From JACOMS01 sp051252005 (GTDB lineage: Bacteria > Pseudomonadota > Alphaproteobacteria > Caulobacterales > Maricaulaceae), in the NCBI GenBank assembly GCA_051252005.1, contig JBPOEZ010000003.1:186001-250000 (forward strand): a stretch of 64,000 bases of DNA, given 5' to 3'. A program made the translations under genes and the position numbers. Below, in pieces: positions 43,220 through 52,328 of this stretch. Numbering within the stretch: the first letter of the stretch is position 1; every line of letters starts with the position of its first letter. The notes beneath the pieces were generated by a model. That model saw nothing but the letters and a program-made list of their open reading frames with translations, searched no databases and was not told where the DNA came from.

Positions 43220-43645
43220 TCAGGTTCGGGGCAGCTCTGATAACGCTGCGGAGGCGGCGTCAAAGGCCAGCATGGTTGACGTATGGCGGGCCGGATAGTC
43301 TGCGACGCCTGCCAGCAAAGACAGCTCGCTAAACCGCCCCATTGGCGCGGGGCCGCTCTGTTTTAGCATAGCGTAAAGCTCTTCGCGGGCTTCGGTAATC
43401 TCTTGCGCCGTAGCGCCGACAATATTTTTTTTAAGGATCGCCGCGCTGGCTTGGCCCAGCGCGCAGGCCTGCACTCGCAGAGCGCACGCGCTCACTACGC
43501 CGTCTTCAACGCACACGTCGATTTCCAGCCAAGAGCCGCACAGCTTTGAGACTTTGCGCACGCTCGCATGCGGGTTTTCGAGACGTTCATTACTCAGCCC
43601 AGCGGCTAGGCTTAGAATATCCGTATTATACAGACCGCTAATCAT
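43220..43645 (-). CDS. IscU/NifU-N-like iron-sulfur scaffold homologue
   Basis: A 141-residue protein of the IscU fold: a first Cys in VSKLCGSWLEIDV (where IscU has CGD), a second in RVQACALGQASAAIL, and the C-terminal helix in YPARHTSTMLAFDAASAAL, where the third cysteine of IscU is missing. Two of three cluster ligands plus the CGS change suggest altered cluster binding or a non-scaffold role. Similar short forms occur in alphaproteobacteria. It lies 15 bp after rimM in the same direction. Confidence 0.78.
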   Translation of the reverse strand: MISGLYNTDILSLAAGLSNERLENPHASVRKVSKLCGSWLEIDVCVEDGVVSACALRVQACALGQASAAILKKNIVGATAQEITEAREELYAMLKQSGPAPMGRFSELSLLAGVADYPARHTSTMLAFDAASAALSELPRT

Positions 43646-43660
43646 ACTCTATATATGGGA

Positions 43661-44203
43661 CTACCCGCCCTCTTCGGCAAGCTTGCTTGTCTCGTCGGGA
43701 GCAACGATCTCGATAATGACTTTTCCGCCAGCCACATCCACATGCGGGACAGAGAGTTTTGTGAACGCATGATACCAGTCTTTTTGCCCAAGCGTCTGTA
43801 TTTCTAGAATATCACCGCCGCCAAAATCATGAATGGCTTTGATCCGGCCCATATCGTCGCCGTCAACGGTTTCCACGCTGAGACCGATGAGGTCAGTATA
43901 ATAGAACTCATCCTCATCCACCGCTGGAAGGAGGTCACGCGAAACATAGAGCTTCGTCGATTTAAGCGCCTCGGCCTGCTCGCGAGTGGCGACCTCTTTG
44001 GCCGAAACCGCCACAAACTTTTTCACGAGGCGCGGTTTTGTCGGTGTTAAAACCACCGTCCCGCTTTCATCGCATAAGGGGCCATATGACGCGCACGCCA
44101 TAAGCTCCGCCGTAAATGGCTTGATTTTCACTTCTCCGCGCACGCCGAAAGCACCGGCGATCGCGCCTATACAGACCCACTGTGTTGTTTTGTTCTCATT
44201 CAT
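43661..44203 (-). CDS. rimM: Ribosome maturation factor RimM
   Basis: A 180-residue cytoplasmic factor that binds ribosomal protein S19 and helps 30S head maturation. The N-terminal RimM domain has CIGAIAGAFGVRGEVKIKPF. The PRC-barrel follows, with LIGLSVETVDGDDMGRIKAI and the C-terminal VIIEIVAPDETS. I chose the ATG at 44203, but an in-frame ATG 21 bp earlier is possible and neither has a strong Shine-Dalgarno. It is away from its usual rpsP/trmD/rplS neighbours. Confidence 0.9.
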   Translation of the reverse strand: MNENKTTQWVCIGAIAGAFGVRGEVKIKPFTAELMACASYGPLCDESGTVVLTPTKPRLVKKFVAVSAKEVATREQAEALKSTKLYVSRDLLPAVDEDEFYYTDLIGLSVETVDGDDMGRIKAIHDFGGGDILEIQTLGQKDWYHAFTKLSVPHVDVAGGKVIIEIVAPDETSKLAEEGG

Positions 44204-44249
44204 GTGGCGCTGTGTATTATACAATCATCAAAACTCATAAGGATTTTAT

Positions 44250-44696
44250 ATGCGCTTTTTTGTCCTTTCTGCTGCGGCCCTAACAATGCTCTCCGCTCCG
44301 GCCTTCGCTCACCCTGAACATACGGAAGCCTCCAAACCTTCCGCTGAAATAAAGCTGCCGTCCAAAGCCGAGATCGAAAAGGCTATTGACGAGATGCCAG
44401 ATTTAAACGCAATCCTTGGAGACCTTATAATTCTCGCGCATAAAAGCGATCTCCCAAAGCGCATGGAGCGGACGGGAGAAACCCTTAAAAAAGACCTCGG
44501 CGAGTCCGGCGCGCTAGAGCCTGACAGGAACGGACTTCCCGATATTAAACTCACCTTAAAAATATTAGCCAGCGCGCTGTCTGATGAAGAGATGACAGAA
44601 GGACTGTCCGAAACCATGGCTGGATTACAAACCATCATGGAAAAGCACATGAAAGAACCCTGTTCCGAAACTGACGAACCCGCTCAGCCGGAATAA
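44250..44696 (+). CDS. Small exported acidic helical protein, function unknown
   Basis: A 148-residue protein with a signal peptide ending APAFA (about residue 20), followed by HPEHTE and a charged, mostly helical body (LPSKAEIEKAIDEMPDLNAI, LKILASALSDEEMTEGLSET). One cysteine is near the C-terminus. I do not recognise the family. It is divergent from rimM, has a 46-bp upstream gap, and is convergent with the MarC gene. Confidence 0.65.
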   Translation: MRFFVLSAAALTMLSAPAFAHPEHTEASKPSAEIKLPSKAEIEKAIDEMPDLNAILGDLIILAHKSDLPKRMERTGETLKKDLGESGALEPDRNGLPDIKLTLKILASALSDEEMTEGLSETMAGLQTIMEKHMKEPCSETDEPAQPE

Positions 44697-44709
44697 AGGT
44701 TTGTCGCGT

Positions 44710-45339
44710 TTAGAAGAAAGCGCCCTGTAGGCCATCAATCGCGAACTGGATCGCAAGGGTTGCTAGGAGTACACCGAGTACCCGCGTCAGCACATTCGTG
44801 AAGCTCTTACCCATAAGGCGAATAAGCGGCCCCGCGATAAGAAACGACACGAATGTAATCAGTAAAACGAGTGCCAAAGCGCCCATAATCGTCACTTCAT
44901 CGTGCCAGTCTCTGGCATCAGACATCATCAATAAAATTGAGGCCATCGTGCCGGGGCCCGCAATCATCGGGATCCCCATTGGGAAGACCGAAATATCTTC
45001 GGGATCTACGGTTTCTCCGAGAAGTTCTTCGGCGCGCTCTTCGCGCTGCTCCGTACGTTTCTCAAATACCATGTTCAGCCCTATGATGAAGAGCATGATC
45101 CCGCCCGCAATGCGCAGGGCATCAAGGCTGATACCAAGTTTCGCAAAGACAAATTCGCCCACATAGGCAAAGCCAAAAAGAATAACCGCAGCGACAAATA
45201 CGGACTTTATCGCCATCTCTTTTTGGTGCTTGCGCGTTGTCCCATTGGTCAACGTTGCAAAGATCGGCGCGCAACCAGGCGGGTCGATAATCACAAACAA
45301 AACCGTAAAGGCGGAGAGGAATAATTCTAATTCAAACAT
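44710..45339 (-). CDS. MarC-family integral membrane protein
   Basis: A 209-residue protein with about six membrane helices. Family stretches include FVIIDPPGCAPIFATLTNGT near the start, DALRIAGGIMLFIIGLNMVF, and FPMGIPMIAGPGTMASILLM. MarC proteins are inner-membrane proteins of unknown transport role; the old link to multiple antibiotic resistance was withdrawn. The start is ambiguous between 45339 and an in-frame ATG 9 bp upstream. Confidence 0.9.
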   Translation of the reverse strand: MFELELFLSAFTVLFVIIDPPGCAPIFATLTNGTTRKHQKEMAIKSVFVAAVILFGFAYVGEFVFAKLGISLDALRIAGGIMLFIIGLNMVFEKRTEQREERAEELLGETVDPEDISVFPMGIPMIAGPGTMASILLMMSDARDWHDEVTIMGALALVLLITFVSFLIAGPLIRLMGKSFTNVLTRVLGVLLATLAIQFAIDGLQGAFF

Positions 45340-45419
45340 GCGCCGCATCTACACGAATAGGCTTTCGTGGCAACCCCTAACCTATGCGAAAATGCAAAGC
45401 AGAGTTGAGAAGATAAAAT

Positions 45420-45784
<365 letters not shown>

Positions 45785-45790
45785 GGGAGG

Positions 45791-45819
45791 CTTAAAGCCG
45801 AACATCAGTAAAGAGGCAA
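45791..45819 (-). promoter_or_regulatory. Promoter of rnpB
   Basis: On the minus strand TTGCCT (45814-45819) and TTTAAG (45791-45796) are 17 bp apart, and the -10 box ends 6 bases before the expected RNA 5' end. Spacing to the known start supports it. Confidence 0.65.
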
Positions 45820-45869
45820 GCAGAAAGAATTACAGAAGGCGCATCAAAAGACGCTGACCTAAGCAGAAC

Positions 45870-46043
45870 CTAATCGTAATAGGCCGTTTTATGATTTTGC
45901 TGGCTGCGTTTTTGTTTGCCGCGAGGTTTTTTCCCGCGCGGCGCTTCATACAAATCACCGCCGAAATCAGGTACTGACATACCATCATCATAGCCATAAC
46001 CAGCTGCAAAAACGAGTTTGGACTTTTTGTGACGCTTGGACAT
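45870..46043 (-). CDS. 57-residue basic protein, function unknown
   Basis: A short gene with a good Shine-Dalgarno (GGAGG, 7 bp before the ATG at 46043). The protein starts with a basic patch (MSKRHKKSKLVF), has a Gly/Tyr/Asp-rich middle (AAGYGYDDGMSVPDFGGD) and ends in a second basic patch (RGKKPRGKQKRSQ). No signal or membrane helix. The charge pattern would suit nucleic-acid or ribosome binding, but that is only inference. It lies just upstream of rnpB, same strand. Confidence 0.6.
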   Translation of the reverse strand: MSKRHKKSKLVFAAGYGYDDGMSVPDFGGDLYEAPRGKKPRGKQKRSQQNHKTAYYD

Positions 46044-46216
46044 AAAGGCCTCCATAAAACGTCAGTGGTGACTATCCCTTTTAGATAATCTATGGACAAT
46101 TTATCTACTTTTTGCAGATCGTCAAAGCTAAAATGCACAGCTTTTCATTTTTCTAACCTCCGACGGGACACCCGTTTAAGCTTGGAAAATTTCAGTTTGG
46201 CCTTCATGATGATATC

Positions 46217-46576
46217 ATGAAATCGCTCGCAACGCTCCTAACCTCTCTTGTCGCCGCTCTTCATGTCGGTTTTGCTGTACTTGAAATGATCCTATGGGAG
46301 CATCCCATAGGACAAGGCGTTTTCAACACGACAGAACAATTTGCGACTGATACGGCAATGCTTGCAGCCAATCAGGGGCTTTACAACTTATTCCTAGCGG
46401 CTGGACTCATTTGGAGCCTTGCCTATAAAAAGAGCGCAGCCAGACGGCTGTTCCTCACCTTTGTTGTTGCCGCCGGCATTTTCGGCGCAGCAACCGTCAG
46501 CCCAACGATTTTCTTTGTTCAAGCCGTTCCCGCCATCCTAGCCCTGATTATAAGTTATCTCTCCAGAGCGCCTTAG
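46217..46576 (+). CDS. DUF1304 membrane protein
   Basis: A 119-residue inner-membrane protein with four hydrophobic helices. The DUF1304 pattern is clear: ALHVGFAVLEMILWEHPIGQ, then ANQGLYNLFLAAGLIWSL and GIFGAATVSPTIFFVQAVPA. Function is unknown for the family. It is followed after 49 bp by the amidohydrolase gene in the same direction. Confidence 0.88.
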   Translation: MKSLATLLTSLVAALHVGFAVLEMILWEHPIGQGVFNTTEQFATDTAMLAANQGLYNLFLAAGLIWSLAYKKSAARRLFLTFVVAAGIFGAATVSPTIFFVQAVPAILALIISYLSRAP

Positions 46577-46625
46577 CGCCGCGCGAACGCTTGCAAGACG
46601 GATTAAATTAAGCCATCGTGAGACT

Positions 46626-48344
46626 ATGATGACTTTAAAAACTACCCTTGCCTTCACGGCTATTATAGCCCTCACCGCTTGTAATAATCCGCCACCGCCC
46701 GCATCTGATATTACAATATTTACGGCTGAGCACATCCTCACCGTCGATCAGAACAACACCGCCGCAACCGCGGTTGCTTTGCGCGGCGACACAATTGTTG
46801 AAGTCGGCACATTAGACGTCTTAAAAAAATCTCACAAAGGCGCAGCGATTAACGATCAGTTTGCTGGCAAGACCTTGGTACCGGGCCTGATTGACCCGCA
46901 TGTCCATATGACGTTAGGCGCTATGATGTATGGCCTTGATTTCATCCCGCCTTGGGACATGCAAACGCCAAATGGCTTCGTCAAAGGCCTGCCCGATAAG
47001 CCGAGCCTCCTTGCCGCTATAGAAAAGTTTGAAACTGATGCGCCAGATGGACCGTTAATTCTGTTCGGATACCACAACCTCGTTCAGGGAGACATTGACC
47101 GTCATGACCTGGACAAAATTACAACAACGCGACCTTTATTTATCTGGCACTATTCCGGCCATGACTTTTATTTAAACTCCGCCGCCATAGAAATGGCAAA
47201 GCTCACTCCGGCTTTGGCCGAGAAGTTTCACGGCGTTGACTTAGACAATAATGGCGAACTAACCGGACGCATTTATGAAGACGCTGGCCTTGCGCTTTTT
47301 GCGGCGATCGGGCCAGTTTTGCTTAATCCCGCTCATATTGAAAAGGGCTTTACGGGCTATGAAACCTTGTTTCGCTCTGCCGGCGTCACGACTGTAGCCG
47401 AGATGGGTTACGGCATATTTGGACGCCAACTTGAGGATAAAAACATCGCGGCCCATTACGGCGAAGGCGATCCATACCGGCTTTACCTTGTCCCCGAACA
47501 CCGCGCCTTTAGCGCAGAGTTTGGAGAAGCAGCTCCAGAAAAAATGCTTGAAATGGCGGCTGATACTTCCCGCCGTGCGCCCGTCCTCCCGCAGGTTAAA
47601 CTGTTCACAGACGCAGCCTTCTATTCCCAAACCATGCGCCTGTCAGAGCCCGGCTATATTGGCGGGCAGTCCAAAGGCTCCAAAGGACTTTGGGTGACGG
47701 GACCTGATACGCTTGAGGCCACTATGAGGCCCTATTGGGATAAGGGCATCGATATTCATATCCATTCAAACGGCGACGCCGCGCAGGATGCTACCCTTGA
47801 CGCCTTTGCCAATATGAAGGGCTCCCCCGAAAACGGACAGCGCCTGGTTATTGAGCATGGCGGCTTGATCATGCCCGAACAGCTATCCCGCATAAAGTCG
47901 CTTGGCATTGGGCTTTCAGTCGCTAGCCATTACGTTTTTTACATGGGGAAAAACTACGAAGAAGCCATTGGTGACCGCGTTAAATACATAACGCCTCTTC
48001 GGTCAGCTATGGATCTTGGCATTCCCACCACAGTCCATTCCGACGCGCCGCTTGCGCCGCCAGTTCCCATGCGCGCCGCTAGCGTTCACATGACCCGCGC
48101 GACCAAAGAGGGCGGCGTCTCCACCCCATCTGAACGGATCACGCAAGAGCAAGCCTTGCGCGCAATTACAATCAACGCCGCGTGGTCATTGGGCCTAGAA
48201 GACACAATCGGATCTATTGAAGCTGGCAAACTCGCAGACTTTACGGTTCTGGACGCCAACCTGCTTGATACGGCCCCCGAAAACTGGCCCGACATTCCGG
48301 TATGGGGCGTTGTTTTAGGCGGCGACATTCACCCTGCAAAATAG
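46626..48344 (+). CDS. Amidohydrolase-family (YtcJ-like) lipoprotein
   Basis: A 572-residue exported metal-dependent hydrolase. The first residues form a lipoprotein signal with lipobox LTAC (about Cys19). The metal motif HxH is in VPGLIDPHVHMTLGAMMYG. Further ligands appear in IHIHSNGDAAQDATLDAF and VIEHGGLIMPEQ, and the Asp in VHSDAPLAPPVPM. The C-terminal ADFTVLDANLL strand closes the composite beta domain. It belongs to the amidohydrolase-3 group, whose substrates range from N-acyl amino acids to formamide; none can be assigned. Confidence 0.88.
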   Translation: MMTLKTTLAFTAIIALTACNNPPPPASDITIFTAEHILTVDQNNTAATAVALRGDTIVEVGTLDVLKKSHKGAAINDQFAGKTLVPGLIDPHVHMTLGAMMYGLDFIPPWDMQTPNGFVKGLPDKPSLLAAIEKFETDAPDGPLILFGYHNLVQGDIDRHDLDKITTTRPLFIWHYSGHDFYLNSAAIEMAKLTPALAEKFHGVDLDNNGELTGRIYEDAGLALFAAIGPVLLNPAHIEKGFTGYETLFRSAGVTTVAEMGYGIFGRQLEDKNIAAHYGEGDPYRLYLVPEHRAFSAEFGEAAPEKMLEMAADTSRRAPVLPQVKLFTDAAFYSQTMRLSEPGYIGGQSKGSKGLWVTGPDTLEATMRPYWDKGIDIHIHSNGDAAQDATLDAFANMKGSPENGQRLVIEHGGLIMPEQLSRIKSLGIGLSVASHYVFYMGKNYEEAIGDRVKYITPLRSAMDLGIPTTVHSDAPLAPPVPMRAASVHMTRATKEGGVSTPSERITQEQALRAITINAAWSLGLEDTIGSIEAGKLADFTVLDANLLDTAPENWPDIPVWGVVLGGDIHPAK

Positions 48345-48410
48345 GCCTCCCGTCTTGACCCTACCCTGCGACACGCTATGTTCCCTCAAACCTAAAAAAG
48401 GACTGCGGGA

Positions 48411-50204
48411 ATGAGTGTGTTGACGACAATAAAACGCGAATGGCATTATGTCTCGAATTTGCTGAGAATGCTCCGCGCCGTTAAATCTGTAGATCCGGAT
48501 TCAGGCAATCTAATCTGTGATGACCTTGAAGCGCTCACTGACAAACACGCCAACAACATCGCCTTTATCGAAGACGACAGAACTTTCACCTTTGCTGAAT
48601 TTGAAACCTACGCCAACCGAGTCGCAAATTGGGCTTTGGCTGAGGGCTGCAAGCCGGGGGATACCGTCGCGATCTTTGTCCGCAACCGTTTGGAGTATGT
48701 CGCGCTTTGGTTCGGCCTCACCAAAATCGGTGTTGTCCCGGCTCTCTTGAATTTTCAGCTTGCCGGAACTGCGCTCGCACACTGCCTGAATATTTCCGAT
48801 GTGAAGCTCTTAATACTCGATCATGAAATGACCGACTCTTGGGTGTCGGCTCAATCTGACATCAAAGGCAAGATCAAAGCCTTCGCAGCTTTCGGTCCCG
48901 TAGAAGGTCTCCCGAGCTTCGAAGCCGCCTTGCACGATATTGTCCCGAACCGCCCCTCCAAAGATCTCCGCAAAGGTATTAAAGCCGGCGATCAATGCAT
49001 GAAGATGTTTACGTCTGGTACAACCGGCTTACCCAAGGCCGCCAAGGTCACACATGTGCGCGCTCAAAACTATATGCGCGGCTTTGCAGCTGGCGCAAAA
49101 ACCAAAGCCTCTGACCGTATGATGATGGTTCTTCCTATGTACCACGCGACAGGCGGGCTTTGCGGCGTCGGCGCAGCAATCTCCAGCGGCGGCGCTGTTA
49201 TAGTTCGGCCCAAATTTTCTGCCTCTAAGTTTTGGGACGAAGCCATCGAACATGAAGCCACATTATTTATGTATGTGGGCGAAATTTGCCGTTTCCTTCT
49301 TTCCACCCCGCCTCACCCCAGAGAGCGTGACCATAAAATTCGCTGGATTATGGGTAATGGCCTCCGCCCAGAAGTCTGGCCCGGGTTTGTTTCCCGATTT
49401 AACATACCCCATGTGCTCGAATTTTACGGTGCAACAGAAGGCAATGTCAGCTTGATTAATGTTGATGGCCCCGTCGGGGCGATTGGCCGCGTTCCGAATT
49501 ATCTCAAGTGGAAGTTTAATTGCGACATCATACGCTATGATGTCGACTCCGCTGCTAATCCCCGCAGCTCCGATGGCTATTGCATCCGCGCCGAAGATGA
49601 TGAGGTCGGCGAAGTTATTGGCGAAATTAGGGCCGATGAAGCCCGCTTCCGCTTTGACGGGTATGAAAACAAATCCGCAACGCAAAAGAAAATTTTGCAT
49701 GATGTTTTCGAGAAAGATGATGCATGGTTTCGCACAGGCGACCTAATGAAGCGCGATGCACTTGGTTATTATTATTTCATCGACCGGGTCGGCGATACTT
49801 ATCGTTGGAAAGCTGAAAATGTTGCTACGGGCGAGGTCGCAGCGGTTCTGTCAAAATTCCCACGCATTACGCAAGCTAATGTCTACGGCGTGCAGGTTAC
49901 GGGCTATGATGGCCGTGCTGGCATGGCTTCGCTTGTCATTGATGGCAAACCCGATTTGAAAGCCTTGAAGAAACATGTAGACAGTTCGCTTCCCCATTAT
50001 GCCCGTCCTGTTTTTCTTCGCTTGTCACAGGAGACAGATACTACCAGTACCTTCAAGTTCAAGAAAACAAATTTGGTCAAAGCAGGATTTGATCCAGCAA
50101 ATATTTCCGATCCGCTCTATATGGCAGATCCGGAAACGAAAGCTTATATCCCGATAGACAAAACCGTTTACAAAGACATTTTGTCCGGAAAAATAAGGCT
50201 CTAA
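48411..50204 (+). CDS. Long-chain acyl-CoA synthetase (FATP type)
   Basis: A 597-residue AMP-forming enzyme that activates fatty acids or related acids to CoA thioesters. The ATP-binding P-loop is MFTSGTTGLPKAAKVTHVRA, followed by LEFYGATEGNVSLINVDGPV, DDAWFRTGDLMKRDALGYYY and DRVGDTYRWKAENVATGEV, with the final catalytic Lys in TFKFKKTNL. The RVGDTYRWKGENV-like sequence puts it with the fatty-acid transport protein/very-long-chain group rather than FadD. It opens a run of same-strand catabolic genes. Confidence 0.92.
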   Translation: MSVLTTIKREWHYVSNLLRMLRAVKSVDPDSGNLICDDLEALTDKHANNIAFIEDDRTFTFAEFETYANRVANWALAEGCKPGDTVAIFVRNRLEYVALWFGLTKIGVVPALLNFQLAGTALAHCLNISDVKLLILDHEMTDSWVSAQSDIKGKIKAFAAFGPVEGLPSFEAALHDIVPNRPSKDLRKGIKAGDQCMKMFTSGTTGLPKAAKVTHVRAQNYMRGFAAGAKTKASDRMMMVLPMYHATGGLCGVGAAISSGGAVIVRPKFSASKFWDEAIEHEATLFMYVGEICRFLLSTPPHPRERDHKIRWIMGNGLRPEVWPGFVSRFNIPHVLEFYGATEGNVSLINVDGPVGAIGRVPNYLKWKFNCDIIRYDVDSAANPRSSDGYCIRAEDDEVGEVIGEIRADEARFRFDGYENKSATQKKILHDVFEKDDAWFRTGDLMKRDALGYYYFIDRVGDTYRWKAENVATGEVAAVLSKFPRITQANVYGVQVTGYDGRAGMASLVIDGKPDLKALKKHVDSSLPHYARPVFLRLSQETDTTSTFKFKKTNLVKAGFDPANISDPLYMADPETKAYIPIDKTVYKDILSGKIRL

Positions 50205-50215
50205 AGCAGGTAAAC

Positions 50216-50773
50216 ATGCCCTCGCCCGATCAAGACATCCTGACCTTTTGGTTCTCGGAAGCGGGGCCCAAGGCATGGTTTACGAAAAGCGATGCCTTTG
50301 ATGCAAAGGTTAGAGAGCGGTTTGAAACGCGGGCGATTGAACTCGCAGCGAAGATTACATCGAAGCCCCACAAATGGGAAGATCGCCCCGAAAGCTCTCT
50401 GGCTCTTATTATCGCCTTGGATCAGTTCCCGCGCAATATGTACCGCGATACATCTGCTGCTTTTGCTTGGGACGGGCGGGCGCACGGCGCGGCGGAGCGT
50501 ATGATCGCCAAAGGTTGGGATTTAAACATCTCGCAAGACAGGCGCGCCTTTATCTACATGCCTTATATGCATTCAGAAAGTTTGGATGACCAAAACCGCT
50601 GCGTAGAGCTCATGGATAGCCGCCTTGACGGCGATAGTAACCTTCGGCATGCAAAATCCCACCGCACGCTTATTGAAACCTTCAACCGCTTCCCGCACCG
50701 TAATAAAATCCTCGGACGCGAAAGCACGCCTGAGGAAATTCAGTTCCTCGCAGACGGCGGCTACGCCCCATGA
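50216..50773 (+). CDS. DUF924 family protein
   Basis: A 185-residue soluble helical protein. The DUF924 features are ILTFWFSEAGPKAWFTKSDA at the start, LALIIALDQFPRNMYRDTSA in the middle, and RAFIYMPYMHSESLDDQNRC with RETPHRNKILGRESTPEE-like ending HRNKILGRESTPEEIQFL. The fold is TPR-like; no activity is established. It starts 11 bp after the acyl-CoA synthetase and overlaps the next gene by 4 bp (ATGA). Confidence 0.9.
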   Translation: MPSPDQDILTFWFSEAGPKAWFTKSDAFDAKVRERFETRAIELAAKITSKPHKWEDRPESSLALIIALDQFPRNMYRDTSAAFAWDGRAHGAAERMIAKGWDLNISQDRRAFIYMPYMHSESLDDQNRCVELMDSRLDGDSNLRHAKSHRTLIETFNRFPHRNKILGRESTPEEIQFLADGGYAP

Positions 50774-51381
50774 AGACAATCGGCATATTCATTTTTAATG
50801 ACGTTGAAGAGCTCGACTTTGTTGGCCCCTACGAAGTGTTCACAATGATCAATACGGTCTTGCAATATGAAGAGAAGCCGGACGCGGTAAAAGTCGTGCT
50901 TATATCTAAAGACGGGAAAGATATTACTGGAAAAAAAGGCATGAGAGTGGGAGCCCACGCCTCGATACAAGAGATCACCTCACTTGATGTTATTTGCGTT
51001 CCCGGCGGACAAGGCGCTCGTGCTCAGATTAATGACAACGAAATACTGAACTGGATTCAAAACATCGCGCCGACATGCGAATGGGTCACAAGTGTCTGTA
51101 CTGGCGCTTTCATTTTAGCCAAAGCAGGCCTGACTAAAGGCAAACGACTATCGACTTTTTGGAGTGCTTTTGATGAGTTCAAAACGCTCGGCCTCAAGGG
51201 CGAATTAGTCCCGCATGTAAGGTATGTCCGTGACGGCAACCTCGTCACATCCGCAGGCGTCTCCGCTGGGATTGACATGGCGCTTTGGCTCACTGGACAG
51301 ATGTATACGCCCGCCTTTGCCCGAAAAGTCCAGCGCGGCATGCAATATGATCCCGCCCCGCCCTACACGGCAGACACATAG
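50770..51381 (+). CDS. DJ-1/PfpI family protein
   Basis: A 203-residue protein of the glutamine-amidotransferase-like fold. The conserved Glu is in IFNDVEELDFVGPYEVFTMI and the nucleophile Cys in WVTSVCTGAFILAKAGLTKG. The C-terminal VTSAGVSAGIDMALWLTGQM is typical of the isonitrile-hydratase and AraC-associated subgroup. No DNA-binding domain is attached. Hydratase, glyoxalase or chaperone-like activity are all possible. It overlaps the DUF924 gene by 4 bp and precedes the esterase by 9 bp. Confidence 0.88.
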   Translation: MKTIGIFIFNDVEELDFVGPYEVFTMINTVLQYEEKPDAVKVVLISKDGKDITGKKGMRVGAHASIQEITSLDVICVPGGQGARAQINDNEILNWIQNIAPTCEWVTSVCTGAFILAKAGLTKGKRLSTFWSAFDEFKTLGLKGELVPHVRYVRDGNLVTSAGVSAGIDMALWLTGQMYTPAFARKVQRGMQYDPAPPYTADT

Positions 51382-51390
51382 GATTTAGAG

Positions 51391-52314
51391 ATGAGAAAAC
51401 CCAAAGACATAGCGGACGACCTCATGGCCCAGCTTGAAAGGCTGAAACCCCGTCCAGATCAAGTCGAAACGATCCATTACAATATCCGCCGTCTGACCAA
51501 CCAATTCGATAGTCCTGGGCCGGAGATGGAGCACATTACGAACTTCAATATTCCCAACGGCGACTTCCCTGTACCGGTTCGCCTTTACCAGCCTTATGGC
51601 GCAACCAAAGAGCCGGGACCGACACTCATCTATATTCACGGCGGAGGATTCGTCACCTGCTCTATCGATAGCCATGAAGGCATTTGTTTGCGCATTGCTA
51701 GCGGTAGCGGCTACCGTGTTTTATCCGTGGATTACCGGCTCGCACCGCAATATCCTTATCCAGCAGGGCCAGATGATTGCGAAGCCGTCGTCAAATGGGT
51801 TCTCGATGGGTACGGCGCGGATCACGGCATTGACCGCCAGCGCCTCGCTCTTGGCGGCGATAGCGCAGGCGGCAACATGACGGCCTACCTTGTGCAAAAA
51901 TACCGCAAAGAGTTTAAAGCACAGGTGCTTTATTATCCAGTGATGCAACTTGTTGATGTTAAACCGCCAAAGGCTGGCCCGCAAGATATGCTGCAACTCG
52001 GCGTGATGGCCCTTCGCTTCATCGAAGAGCACTACGTCGCCGGGGCCGACACCAAAGAGACACGGCTTTCGCCCATATATGAGCGCAACCTCAAAGGCAT
52101 TCCGCCGACATTGGTCTTAACTTGCGAGCTTGACCCTCTACGCATGGAAGGCAAAGCTTACGGTGATAATCTGTCCGCCACGGGGGTCAAAGTAACTTAC
52201 ATGCATGAAAAAAGAATGCCCCACGGTTTTCTCAATTTCACGCGAGCTTTCCCGCAAGCCAAAAAAGTTCCGCTGGATACAGCAGACTTCCTGCGCAAAT
52301 ATTTAGAAACCTAG
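51391..52314 (+). CDS. Alpha/beta hydrolase, hormone-sensitive-lipase type
   Basis: A 307-residue soluble esterase. The oxyanion motif HGGGF is in LIYIHGGGFVTCSIDSHEGI, the nucleophile in LALGGDSAGGNMTAYLV, the acid in LTCELDPLRMEGKAYGD, and the catalytic His in MPHGFLNFTRAFPQA. This is the complete HSL triad. It would cleave short acyl esters; the exact substrate is unknown. It lies between the DJ-1/PfpI gene and a GST gene in the same operon-like run. Confidence 0.9.
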   Translation: MRKPKDIADDLMAQLERLKPRPDQVETIHYNIRRLTNQFDSPGPEMEHITNFNIPNGDFPVPVRLYQPYGATKEPGPTLIYIHGGGFVTCSIDSHEGICLRIASGSGYRVLSVDYRLAPQYPYPAGPDDCEAVVKWVLDGYGADHGIDRQRLALGGDSAGGNMTAYLVQKYRKEFKAQVLYYPVMQLVDVKPPKAGPQDMLQLGVMALRFIEEHYVAGADTKETRLSPIYERNLKGIPPTLVLTCELDPLRMEGKAYGDNLSATGVKVTYMHEKRMPHGFLNFTRAFPQAKKVPLDTADFLRKYLET

Positions 52315-52328
52315 AAAAGCTACGCAAT

